Positions 1 to 7,483 of a DNA stretch of 13,279 nucleotides are shown here, piece by piece. Source of the DNA: Gammaproteobacteria bacterium (GTDB taxonomy: Bacteria; Pseudomonadota; Gammaproteobacteria; GRL18). The stretch's first letter is position 1. Each line of letters starts with the position of its first letter. A program made the position numbers and the translations under genes. The notes under the pieces were generated by a model. The model was given only the letters and a program-made list of their open reading frames with translations, searched no databases and was not told the DNA's origin. Location of the stretch: contig JANELJ010000020.1 in assembly GCA_024511395.1 (NCBI GenBank), positions 1-13,279 of the forward strand, in the 5' to 3' direction.

Positions 1-443
1 GCTTTGTTATTGGTGCTCAAAGCTGTCCGGGCAATCCTTATGATGGACACACTCTACTGCCACAACTGGAACAGATAAAACAGTTTACAGCCGTACAACC
101 GGAACAGTGCTTTGTTGACCGGGGTTATCGTGGACATGAAGTAAAAGACACTAAAGTTTTTATCTCAGGTCAGAAGCGAGGTGTTACCCGAAGTATTAAA
201 AAGGCATTAAAACGGCGCAGTGCGATTGAGCCTGAAATTGGTCATATGAAAAACGATGGCCGTTTAGACCGCTGCTACCTCAAAGGTGCAGTCGGTGATG
301 CTATTAATGTGGTTATGGTAGCCGCTGGACATAACTTAAGAAAGATCCTCAATAAGCTCCGGCTTTTGTGGCTCAAAATTATTTCCGGTTTGATGGGATA
401 TTTTATCAAACCAGAACAGTCAGCCGCTTTAAACCTGGCTTAA
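1..443 (+). mobile_element. IS5-family transposase, C-terminal part (cut by window edge)
   Basis: Reading from position 3, the frame is open to the TAA at 441-443, about 146 residues. It shows the last part of a DDE transposase. The second catalytic Asp lies in FVDRGYRGH (codon 117-119) and the final Glu in RRSAIEPEIGHMK (Glu codon 228-230). A typical IS5-family tail follows, with LKGAVGDAINVVMVAAGHNLRKIL. The first Asp and the N-terminal half lie outside the window, so I cannot say whether the whole element is intact. No frameshift or stop is seen in the visible part. The family is assigned from memory of the GYRGH and RRSAIEPxIGH motifs. A candidate right end of the element lies just downstream at about 457-480. 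The element faces a block of decayed genes. Confidence 0.85.
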
Positions 444-456
444 TGTCAGGCTTAAA

Positions 457-480
457 ACGGTATTATTCAGGTTGAACTAT
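457..480. repeat. Candidate right end of the IS; 24-bp repeat copy A
   Basis: This 24-bp stretch starts 13 bases after the transposase stop and matches positions 10775-10798 at 23 of 24 bases, in the same orientation. The core reads TATTATTCAGGTTGAACTAT here, against a single A in place of one G at the other copy. Its position just after the transposase gene is what is expected for a terminal inverted repeat. The left end is outside the window, so the inverted match cannot be confirmed. Confidence 0.5.
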
Positions 481-548
481 GTAGTAGCATAGAACAATTT
501 TGCCAAATGGCGATGTCAACGTTGACGGTCTCCAAAACAACCGTTTAG

Positions 549-725
549 TGGTGGTATTCATTATTGGAATCCATTGTTAACCATAAACGAAAACAATTAA
601 CGGATGTGCTTGAAAGAACATATTTTTTCCTGAAAGAAAATGCTGGCAGAGCTCATCCTAAACGAGATAAGTCTACTGGACTTTATCAGTTCGGTGTAGA
701 ACCTAATATTGGAGTTACATCCTGA
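549..725 (+). pseudogene. Fragment of an unidentified gene, 3' part
   Basis: A frame open from 549, just after a TAG at 546-548, to the TGA at 723-725 gives about 58 residues with a protein-like, mostly hydrophilic composition. It includes VLERTYFFLKENAGRAHP and ends YQFGVEPNIGVTS. There is no convincing start codon, so the 5' end is probably lost, perhaps through the IS insertion upstream. Its stop overlaps the ATG of the next reading frame (TGATG at 723-727), which suggests a translationally coupled operon before decay. I do not recognise the family. Bases 481-548 show nothing clear in any frame. Confidence 0.4.
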
Positions 726-1098
726 TGGGTAATCTATTGAAACGAAATGATAAAATCCTTAAAGACATACCTATGATGCTTATATAGAAAAGGAAATATA
801 CGGCAAGGGGCTTGATAAGCGTTTAAGTGATAAGCTGATTGAGCAGGTGGCCAGGGATAAACCGGAACTCAGTCCGTCCATGGTACAAAAAAAAGCACTG
901 GGTAACTGGGGCTGGCTGTTACCTCATGCTCTGACTCAATTATTAATTGACAGAATTATGGAACTCATTGACCGGGCAAAAACCGAGGCAAACCGAACTA
1001 AAAAGAAAGGCCGGAAAATTCGTATAAAAAAATGGACTAGGGACCGTTTATCATTCAGATGTGAAACTGGTGAATCATTACACAAGAGTATGGTATGA
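725..1098 (+). pseudogene. Unidentified small basic protein, broken by a frameshift
   Basis: An ATG at 725 overlaps the previous stop and opens MGNLLKRNDKILKDIP, which stops at 785-787. The same product appears to continue in another frame, open from about 763 (TYDAYIEKEIYGKGLDKRL) through KLIEQVARDKPELSPSMVQ to the TGA at 1096-1098. A single-base indel between about 763 and 787 explains this. The restored protein would be about 120 residues, with a central WGWLLPHALTQLLIDRIMEL segment that looks like an amphipathic helix, then a Lys/Arg-rich tail. The 3' part could in principle be expressed from the GTG at 847, but no good ribosome site is seen. Its stop overlaps the next ATG (ATGA at 1095-1098). 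The function is unknown. Confidence 0.45.
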
Positions 1099-1562
1099 CC
1101 AGAAAAAATATAAAAAAGCAGACCTATATTATTTACCTGGTGTCGGTCTTTATCCTTTTTTTCAGCCTGGTAGTGGTTTTCCCGCTCGGATTCTCTGATT
1201 GTGGTTCTGGGTATTTATCTCACTTCGTCACAGATCATTGAAAACATCCGGCGTCTGCGCCAGCGCTATCGAAGTGCAGCAAAAGCCGGTAATTTTCAAC
1301 GTGACTGGGCTAATGGTAAGCACGAACAGATTTTATCTCACTCAAGAAGTCATGAAGAAGAAACCTGGGTTATGGGTAAATGCGGTTTTAATCTGCTAAT
1401 TGCAGGGACCTTAATCTGGGGGGTTGGTGATCTACTGCATTATTTTGTCAGGTTTTAGGAGAATTTGTCGGATTACTCTTATCGGGTGTGTTTTTTATTG
1501 CCTGTTCAATGCTTTTAACGCTATTTTTTGTGCTGTTCTGCTATAATTTGTCGAAATTTTAA
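1095..1562 (+). pseudogene. Unidentified multi-helix membrane protein with two compensating frameshifts
   Basis: The ATG at 1095 opens a frame with a hydrophobic helix (YIIYLVSVFILFFSLVVVF) that closes at 1239-1241. The next frame, open through 1201-1458, carries on naturally with VVLGIYLTSSQIIENIRRLR, a polar middle and a second helix (FNLLIAGTLIWGVGDLLHYF). The original frame then resumes from about 1443 to the TAA at 1560-1562 with GEFVGLLLSGVFFIACSMLL and more hydrophobic sequence. One extra base near 1197-1201 and one opposite change near 1443-1456 would restore a protein of about 155 residues with three to four membrane segments. I do not recognise the family. The gene overlaps the galU promoter at its 3' end. 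Sequencing errors are a less likely alternative, since the upstream gene is also broken. Confidence 0.5.
1539..1547 (+). promoter_or_regulatory. Extended -10 promoter for galU
   Basis: TGCTATAAT is a perfect extended -10 element (TGn followed by TATAAT) about 46 bases before the galU ATG. No good -35 hexamer is present at the usual distance, as is common for extended -10 promoters. It lies inside the last codons of the decayed membrane-protein gene. Confidence 0.6.
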
Positions 1563-1593
1563 TTCTCTTACCATTATCAAAAAGAAGATTTGT

Positions 1594-2424
1594 ATGATTA
1601 AAAAATGTCTGTTTCCTGCTGCCGGTTATGGCACCCGGTTTCTGCCTGCCACCAAGTCCATGCCCAAGGAAATGCTGCCTATAGTCAATAAGCCCTTAAT
1701 TCAATACGGTGTAGAAGAAGCACTGGAGGCCGGGCTGTCCGATATGGCTATTGTTACCGGCCGTGGTAAGCGGGCCATGGAAGATCATTTTGATGTTAAT
1801 TATGAGCTAGAGCATCAGATAAAAGGTAGTGATAAGGAAAAATACCTGGAAGGTATTCGTCATATTATGGATAACTGTACTTTTTCCTATACCAGGCAAG
1901 TGGAAATGAAAGGTCTGGGGCATGCGATTCTTACAGGTGAAACCCTGATTGGGGATGAACCCTTTGCCGTGGTACTGGCGGATGACCTCTGCCTGGTTGA
2001 GTCAGATGTTGGTGTTTTATCCCAGATGGTTAAACTTTATAAACAGTTTCGCTGTAGTATTGTGGCTATTGAAGAAGTACCCATGGAGGAAGTTCATAAA
2101 TACGGCGTGATCAGCGGTGAAATGATCCGGGATGATATTTACCAGATCAACACTATGGTAGAGAAACCCTCCACGGAAGAAGCACCCAGCAACCTGGTGA
2201 TTATCGGCCGCTATATACTGACCCCTGATATTTTTGATATTTTACGCCATACCACTCCCGGTGTTGGCGGTGAAGTCCAGATCACTGATGCCTTGATGCA
2301 ACAGGCTAGCGAAGGCTGTGTACTGGGCTATAAGTTTAAAGGCCGCCGTTTTGACTGTGGTAGTGTGCATGGGTTTGTGGAGGCTACTAATCATTGTTTT
2401 AAGAGCCTGGAAGAGCAGCGCTGA
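1594..2424 (+). CDS. galU: UTP--glucose-1-phosphate uridylyltransferase
   Basis: This cytoplasmic enzyme makes UDP-glucose from UTP and glucose-1-phosphate, feeding envelope polysaccharide and sugar-nucleotide synthesis. The 276-residue product begins MIKKCLFPAAGYGTRFLPAT, with the nucleotide-binding G-x-G-T-R-F-L-P-A-T-K-S-x-P-K-E-M-L-P signature at residues 11-29. It also has KGLGHAI, the metal-binding acidic pair in VLADD (residues 130-131) and the VEKP lysine (about residue 191). Length matches the family. The reading frame is open further upstream to 1528, but the ATG at 1594 gives the standard N-terminus and follows AAGAAG, so I chose it. The extended -10 at 1539-1547 probably drives it alone. 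The stop codon lies within a strong hairpin at 2412-2441. Neighbours are unrelated in function. Confidence 0.96.
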   Translation: MIKKCLFPAAGYGTRFLPATKSMPKEMLPIVNKPLIQYGVEEALEAGLSDMAIVTGRGKRAMEDHFDVNYELEHQIKGSDKEKYLEGIRHIMDNCTFSYTRQVEMKGLGHAILTGETLIGDEPFAVVLADDLCLVESDVGVLSQMVKLYKQFRCSIVAIEEVPMEEVHKYGVISGEMIRDDIYQINTMVEKPSTEEAPSNLVIIGRYILTPDIFDILRHTTPGVGGEVQITDALMQQASEGCVLGYKFKGRRFDCGSVHGFVEATNHCFKSLEEQR

Positions 2425-2441
2425 ACGTTCAGCGTTGCTCT
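2412..2441 (+). repeat. 13-bp palindromic hairpin at the 3' end of galU (dispersed repeat copy 1)
   Basis: AGAGCAGCGCTGA and TCAGCGTTGCTCT flank a 4-base ACGT loop and pair over 13 positions with one G-T wobble. The galU TGA is inside the 5' arm. No run of T follows, so it is not a classical intrinsic terminator; mRNA 3'-end protection or Rho-dependent ending is more likely. The second half, CTGAACGTTCAGCGTTG, recurs with one mismatch at 10857-10873. Confidence 0.6.
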
Positions 2442-2486
2442 ACTGTGTCATTTCACACATCTATTCCGGGATAGAGGATGTTTTTC

Positions 2487-2492
2487 TATAAT
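2487..2492 (+). promoter_or_regulatory. Candidate -10 box for the copper operon
   Basis: TATAAT lies 16 bases before the ATG at 2509, so the transcript would have a leader of only about 10 bases and no clear Shine-Dalgarno. The -35 region is poor. This is a match to the hexamer only. Confidence 0.35.
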
Positions 2493-2508
2493 ATATTAGA
2501 ATTTGATT

Positions 2509-3006
2509 ATGGAAAAACGTACTCTGTTTATGGCAATTCTGTCGGTGGTGCTCATCGGAGTACTGCTGTCGCTGGCTTATTATAAAAACCAGCAGGCTAA
2601 ATTTCAGCAGGTGCTGTTGTGGCTTACGGTGGATCAGAGCTGTGATCTACAGAAATCTGACTGTACACTTAAATGGCTGGAGGGTGAAGTTACTCTGTCT
2701 ATTACCCCGCGCCCAATTCCCTTGGTTAAACCTATTCAAATTGTCGTGCAGTTAAAAAGCCGGTCTGCATCTGAACCTGAAACTAACAAGATTCAGGGGG
2801 TTACGGTCGACTTTAAGGGTACTACCATGAATATGGGACCCAATAATGTCAAACTCACTAAATCTGCCCCTAATGTCTGGACAGGCTCGGGTATGTTGCC
2901 GGTCTGTATTAGAAACCAGATGGAATGGCAGGCAGATGTATATCTGCAGACTGAGCAGGGAATCATTATCGCTCCCTTTATTTTTCTTACTCGAAAGCAA
3001 TATTAA
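2509..3006 (+). CDS. Membrane-anchored periplasmic protein of unknown function, first gene of the copper operon
   Basis: The 165-residue product has one N-terminal membrane segment (about residues 5-24), then a periplasmic-type domain rich in beta strands. Three Cys are present: 45 and 52 (CDLQKSDC) and 133 (LPVCIRNQ). The TTMNMGPNN motif (Met 107 and 109), the Met at 130 and the closing VYLQTEQG strand recall the FixH/YtkA-like Ig-type fold, but this is a resemblance seen by eye, not a family match. A TTG at 2503 is in frame; the ATG at 2509 is preferred. It sits 26 bases before the SCO gene and about 0.6 kb before the PCuAC gene, so a role in handling copper or assembling the oxidase CuA site is inferred from context. 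Met and Cys could bind Cu(I). Confidence 0.8.
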   Translation: MEKRTLFMAILSVVLIGVLLSLAYYKNQQAKFQQVLLWLTVDQSCDLQKSDCTLKWLEGEVTLSITPRPIPLVKPIQIVVQLKSRSASEPETNKIQGVTVDFKGTTMNMGPNNVKLTKSAPNVWTGSGMLPVCIRNQMEWQADVYLQTEQGIIIAPFIFLTRKQY

Positions 3007-3032
3007 TAATTCTACAACAAGTAAGTGATACC

Positions 3033-3626
3033 ATGAAAAAACTGCTTCCTATTCTTATTATTCTATTACTACTGGCCATTGGCTATGTGCTTTTTGTTTG
3101 GCAACCTGGTGGTGATTCTGCCATGACCGAGCAGAATAGTCATGCCCTGCCGGTAGGCGGTGATTTTACTCTGCAGTCTGTACAGGGACCCGTATCCTTA
3201 AAAGATTTCAGGGGAAAGATAGTACTTATTTATTTTGGTTATTCCATGTGCCCTGATATCTGTCCAACCAACCTGTCTATGATGGCAGGGGCGCTTGGCC
3301 AGTTAAGCAAGGAAGAGCTGCAGCGGGTGCAGGGGCTGTTTATCAGTGTTGATCCTGAGAGAGATAGTCTGCAGCGTCTGGAAGAATATACCCAGTATTT
3401 TCATCTGGCCATTATGGGAATTACTGGTAAGCCTGAAGTCATTGCTGAGCTGGCTAAACGTTATGGTGTGGCGTATAAAAAAGTCGTACTGGATTCTGCA
3501 ACCAATTATGTAGTGGATCATTCTTCTGAAACCTATGTTATTGATCCGCAGGGCAAACTGGTAGAACGCCTGCCTCATGGTGCTTTACCTGAGCAAATAC
3601 TGGCAGCCATTAGAAAATATCTTTAA
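3033..3626 (+). CDS. SCO1/SenC family copper-binding thioredoxin-fold protein
   Basis: SCO proteins are membrane-anchored and act in the periplasm, passing copper or reducing power to the CuA site of cytochrome c oxidase. The 197-residue product has an N-terminal anchor (LLPILIILLLLAIGYVLFVW, residues 4-23). The hallmark CxxxCP motif follows, in YSMCPDICPTN (Cys 73 and 77), then SVDPERD (about 105-111) and the conserved copper-ligand His at residue 163 (VVDHSSETYVIDP). Length matches the family. The ATG at 3033 follows a weak AAGTAAGTG. It lies between a membrane-anchored Met/Cys protein and a PCuAC chaperone, a known pairing for CuA assembly. No oxidase subunit gene is in the window. Confidence 0.93.
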   Translation: MKKLLPILIILLLLAIGYVLFVWQPGGDSAMTEQNSHALPVGGDFTLQSVQGPVSLKDFRGKIVLIYFGYSMCPDICPTNLSMMAGALGQLSKEELQRVQGLFISVDPERDSLQRLEEYTQYFHLAIMGITGKPEVIAELAKRYGVAYKKVVLDSATNYVVDHSSETYVIDPQGKLVERLPHGALPEQILAAIRKYL

Positions 3627-3642
3627 ACAGAAGGAAAAAACC

Positions 3643-4119
3643 ATGAAAAAATTCCCTTATATTATGTTCGCATTATTTAGTCTGTTGTTTTCCTCGCACC
3701 TGCAGGCAAACTCCCAGGCCAGTGATGAGATTTCTATAGTTGACCCCTATGTACGGGCAGTACCACCAGGACAGAAAATAAGTGCGGCATTTTTACAGCT
3801 GGATAATGCTTCGGATAGTATGCAGAGTATTGTTTCGGCCAGCAGTCCGGCAGCTGAAGTGGTAGAGCTGCATACCCATATCCATGACAATGGTATGATG
3901 AAGATGCGCCGTATTGAAAAAATAGATATTCCGGCTAAAGGTAAAACCCTATTAAAACCGGGCGGTCTGCATATTATGTTAATTGATCTGAAAAACAACC
4001 TGAAACCAGGGCAGGAAGTGTCTGTAACCCTGAAATTTTCTGACGGTAGTGAAAAAACCTTTAGTGCTCCAGTCAGAAAAATTCAGATGCCGGGTATGAT
4101 GAAAAAAATGCAGCATTAA
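3643..4119 (+). CDS. PCuAC-family periplasmic copper chaperone
   Basis: PCuAC proteins bind Cu(I) in the periplasm and hand it to SCO or directly to the CuA subunit of cytochrome oxidase. The 158-residue product begins with a signal peptide (FPYIMFALFSLLFSSHLQA, likely cut near residue 22). The family metal motif H(M)x10Mx21HxM is matched exactly: His 77, Met 88, His 110 and Met 112 (GGLHIM). The C-terminal tail (MPGMMKKMQH) adds Met and His that could also bind copper. The frame is open upstream to 3577 inside the SCO gene, but the ATG at 3643 follows AGAAGGA and gives the signal peptide, so I chose it. It starts 16 bases after the SCO stop, so the two are almost surely cotranscribed. Confidence 0.93.
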   Translation: MKKFPYIMFALFSLLFSSHLQANSQASDEISIVDPYVRAVPPGQKISAAFLQLDNASDSMQSIVSASSPAAEVVELHTHIHDNGMMKMRRIEKIDIPAKGKTLLKPGGLHIMLIDLKNNLKPGQEVSVTLKFSDGSEKTFSAPVRKIQMPGMMKKMQH

Positions 4120-4137
4120 CGGTAGAGCGTTCGGGCC

Positions 4138-4200
4138 TGTATTTTAATACAAGATTAAATCAGTATTGGGTTATAATATTTTCTGTTAAATTCCAATACT
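4138..4200 (+). promoter_or_regulatory. Promoter and two palindromes before the 92-residue membrane protein
   Basis: A -10 hexamer TATAAT lies at 4172-4177. Around it are two exact inverted repeats. TGTATT-tt-AATACA at 4138-4151 sits over the -35 region. AGTATTGG (4162-4169) pairs with CCAATACT (4193-4200) across the -10 box and the expected transcription start. No good -35 hexamer is present, so activator or repressor binding is plausible. No regulator gene is adjacent. Confidence 0.45.
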
Positions 4201-4207
4201 ACAGAGA

Positions 4208-4276
4208 GCCCGATTCAAAATGAAAGCTATTTTCCGCAAATTGTTTTTCCCAGTACTTAATTATTTTGAATCGGGC
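4208..4276 (+). promoter_or_regulatory. 14-bp perfect inverted repeat that would hide the start codon of the 92-residue protein
   Basis: GCCCGATTCAAAAT (4208-4221) and ATTTTGAATCGGGC (4263-4276) are exact reverse complements separated by 41 bases. The first arm runs from just after the weak ribosome site into the ATG at 4220-4222. The second arm is within the coding sequence, in the codons for FESG. In RNA this stem would cover the initiation region. Confidence 0.6.
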
Positions 4277-4498
4277 ACCGAAGCCTATATTTATAAAACC
4301 TACCATCGTATTATTCTTCTCTTTATAGGTATTCTGTTTTCCGGGCTGGCTACGGTTGTGTTTTTTGTGGCACAGGGTAAAGATCTGGGCTATCTTCTGC
4401 CGGTGATTATTTTCGGTCTGGTGGGGCTGGTCAGCCTGATTGTCGGTCTGTTTGGAAATGAACGGGCCGTGGCAAAAATCTGGGGTTCCCGCTCTTAA
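4220..4498 (+). CDS. Small two-helix inner-membrane protein of unknown function
   Basis: The 92-residue product has a short basic N-terminus (MKAIFRKLFFPVLNYF), two clear membrane helices (about residues 30-51, IILLFIGILFSGLATVVFFV, and 57-78) and a basic C-terminal tail ending KIWGSRS. It resembles small hypothetical membrane proteins found in gammaproteobacteria, but I cannot name a family. The start is the ATG at 4220, preceded by a weak ACAGAGAG. The opposite strand also carries a long open frame across this region, but it has no coding character and runs into the tRNA, so it is rejected. The gene has its own candidate promoter and a 14-bp inverted repeat covering its start codon, so translation may be controlled. 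It converges on the tRNA gene, ending 11 bases from it. Confidence 0.8.
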   Translation: MKAIFRKLFFPVLNYFESGTEAYIYKTYHRIILLFIGILFSGLATVVFFVAQGKDLGYLLPVIIFGLVGLVSLIVGLFGNERAVAKIWGSRS

Positions 4499-4509
4499 AT
4501 AACAGTAAA

Positions 4510-4594
4510 TGGTAGCGGTGGACGGACTCGAACCGTCACGCCCGAAGGCACGTGATTTTGAATCACGCGTGTCTACCAATTCCACCACACCGCC
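4510..4594 (-). tRNA. tRNA-Leu, anticodon CAA
   Basis: On the minus strand a class II tRNA of 85 bases folds fully. The acceptor stem is GGCGGTG with CACCGCT (a G-T pair at the first position). The D arm is GTGG-AATTGGTAGA-CAC and the anticodon stem CGTGA/TCACG has loop TTCAAAA, with anticodon CAA at 4560-4558. A long variable arm (GCC-TTCG-GGC) and a T arm GACGG-TTCGAGT-CCGTC follow. Discriminator A and CCA are encoded. It decodes UUG. It stands alone and is convergent with the membrane-protein gene. Confidence 0.96.
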
Positions 4595-4635
4595 AAAGTA
4601 TTTCAGAAAAAGTATTCTCAGAATTGGGATGCTTT

Positions 4636-4663
4636 ATTATAGGCAAATTTACTGATCTGACAA
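4636..4663 (-). promoter_or_regulatory. Sigma70-type promoter for tRNA-Leu
   Basis: On the minus strand TTGTCA (4663-4658) and TATAAT (4641-4636) are separated by 16 bases. Transcription would start near 4629, about 35 bases before the mature tRNA 5' end. This is the best two-box promoter in the window, as expected for a stable RNA gene. Confidence 0.65.
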
Positions 4664-4688
4664 GTCATTTCTTTAATGCTCAGAACTT

Positions 4689-4697
4689 TGCTAAAAT
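4689..4697 (+). promoter_or_regulatory. Extended -10 promoter for queA-tgt
   Basis: TGCTAAAAT is an extended -10 element whose last base is 8 bases before the queA ATG. A start site at the usual distance would fall at about 4703-4706, so the queA mRNA may be leaderless. No Shine-Dalgarno is visible. It is back to back with the tRNA promoter, with which it shares the 4629-4705 gap. Confidence 0.45.
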
Positions 4698-4705
4698 ACC
4701 CCGCT

Positions 4706-6914
<2,209 letters not shown>

Positions 6915-6936
6915 AGCCCCTAAATCCCTTGATTTT

Positions 6937-6961
6937 GTGGCATAATAGCGCCACTTTTTTT
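6937..6961 (+). terminator. Weak hairpin with T-run after tgt, overlapping a possible extended -10
   Basis: GTGGC and GCCAC pair over 5 bases around an 8-base loop and are followed by seven T (6955-6961), the form of a short intrinsic terminator 23 bases after tgt. The same bases contain TGGCATAAT (6938-6946), an extended -10-like sequence that could start yajC transcription. The rest of the gap to 7044 is AT-rich and holds another TATAAA at 6972-6977. I cannot tell which use is real. Confidence 0.35.
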
Positions 6962-7044
6962 AGATTGAAAGTATAAAATTTAAGGTGATTGTTCAAATTT
7001 TTGTACTGAATGATTACAAATCAGGAAATAATTAAGGAAAAAAA

Positions 7045-7386
7045 ATGAGTTTTTTTATTGAAGATGCATACGCTGAAGGCGCTGCTGCAGCAGGTGCTGC
7101 TCCGGATCTTATCTTCCAGTTAATGGTTTTTGGTGGTATTTTTGTAATTTTCTATCTGCTGTTTATCCGTCCCCAGAACAAGAAAATGAAAGAACACCAG
7201 GCCATGGTTGATTCCCTGAAAAAAGGCGATGAAGTCGTTACTACCGGTGGTCTTCTGGGTAAGGTTGTCGGTTTGCATGACAGTTTTGTCACCATTGAAG
7301 TGGCTAATGACATCAAATTGAATGTACAGCGCTTTGCAGTGGCTACCATTCAGCCTAAAGGTACCATTAAGGGTATCAAGGATTAA
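7045..7386 (+). CDS. yajC: Sec translocon accessory protein YajC
   Basis: YajC is a small inner-membrane protein that joins SecD and SecF in the accessory complex of the SecYEG translocon. The 113-residue product begins MSFFIEDAYAEGAAAAGAAPD, a typical Ala-rich periplasmic start. One membrane helix (about 22-42, LIFQLMVFGGIFVIFYLLFI) follows, then RPQNKKMKEHQAMVDSLKKGDEVVTTGGLLGKV, the family signature, and a small C-terminal beta domain. A clear Shine-Dalgarno, TAAGGA, precedes the ATG. Unlike in many relatives, the gene is followed by a strong terminator-like hairpin before secD. Confidence 0.95.
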   Translation: MSFFIEDAYAEGAAAAGAAPDLIFQLMVFGGIFVIFYLLFIRPQNKKMKEHQAMVDSLKKGDEVVTTGGLLGKVVGLHDSFVTIEVANDIKLNVQRFAVATIQPKGTIKGIKD

Positions 7387-7402
7387 CAATAGTCCATACC
7401 TT

Positions 7403-7442
7403 AAAAAGCCTGTCTTTCTTTTACGTGAGTTCAGGCTTTTTT
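7403..7442 (+). terminator. Intrinsic terminator between yajC and secD
   Basis: AAAAAGCCTG and CAGGCTTTTT are exact 10-bp complements around a 19-base loop, ending in TTTTTT. The A-run upstream makes it potentially active in both directions. It lies 16 bases after the yajC stop and 41 bases before secD. Confidence 0.7.
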
Positions 7443-7483
7443 ATTTGTTTTAACTCTGCAACATTATTACAAAGCTAACGAAT

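Noticed and set aside
1025..1196. Alternative open frame reading YHSDVKLVNHYTRVWYD and onward
   Set aside because: It looks protein-like, but the competing frames are joined by an exact ATGA overlap and restore a clear membrane protein, so I prefer them. It has no start codon.
1528..1593. Longer N-terminus for galU
   Set aside because: The extension is the AT-rich promoter region; family proteins start at the MIKKCLFPAAG methionine.
4199..4588. 129-codon open frame on the minus strand
   Set aside because: It starts within tRNA-Leu and is antisense to the 92-residue membrane protein; its sequence is low in protein-like character.
4676..4705. Upstream in-frame ATG for queA
   Set aside because: It would add ten residues not seen in the family and would lie upstream of the best promoter element.
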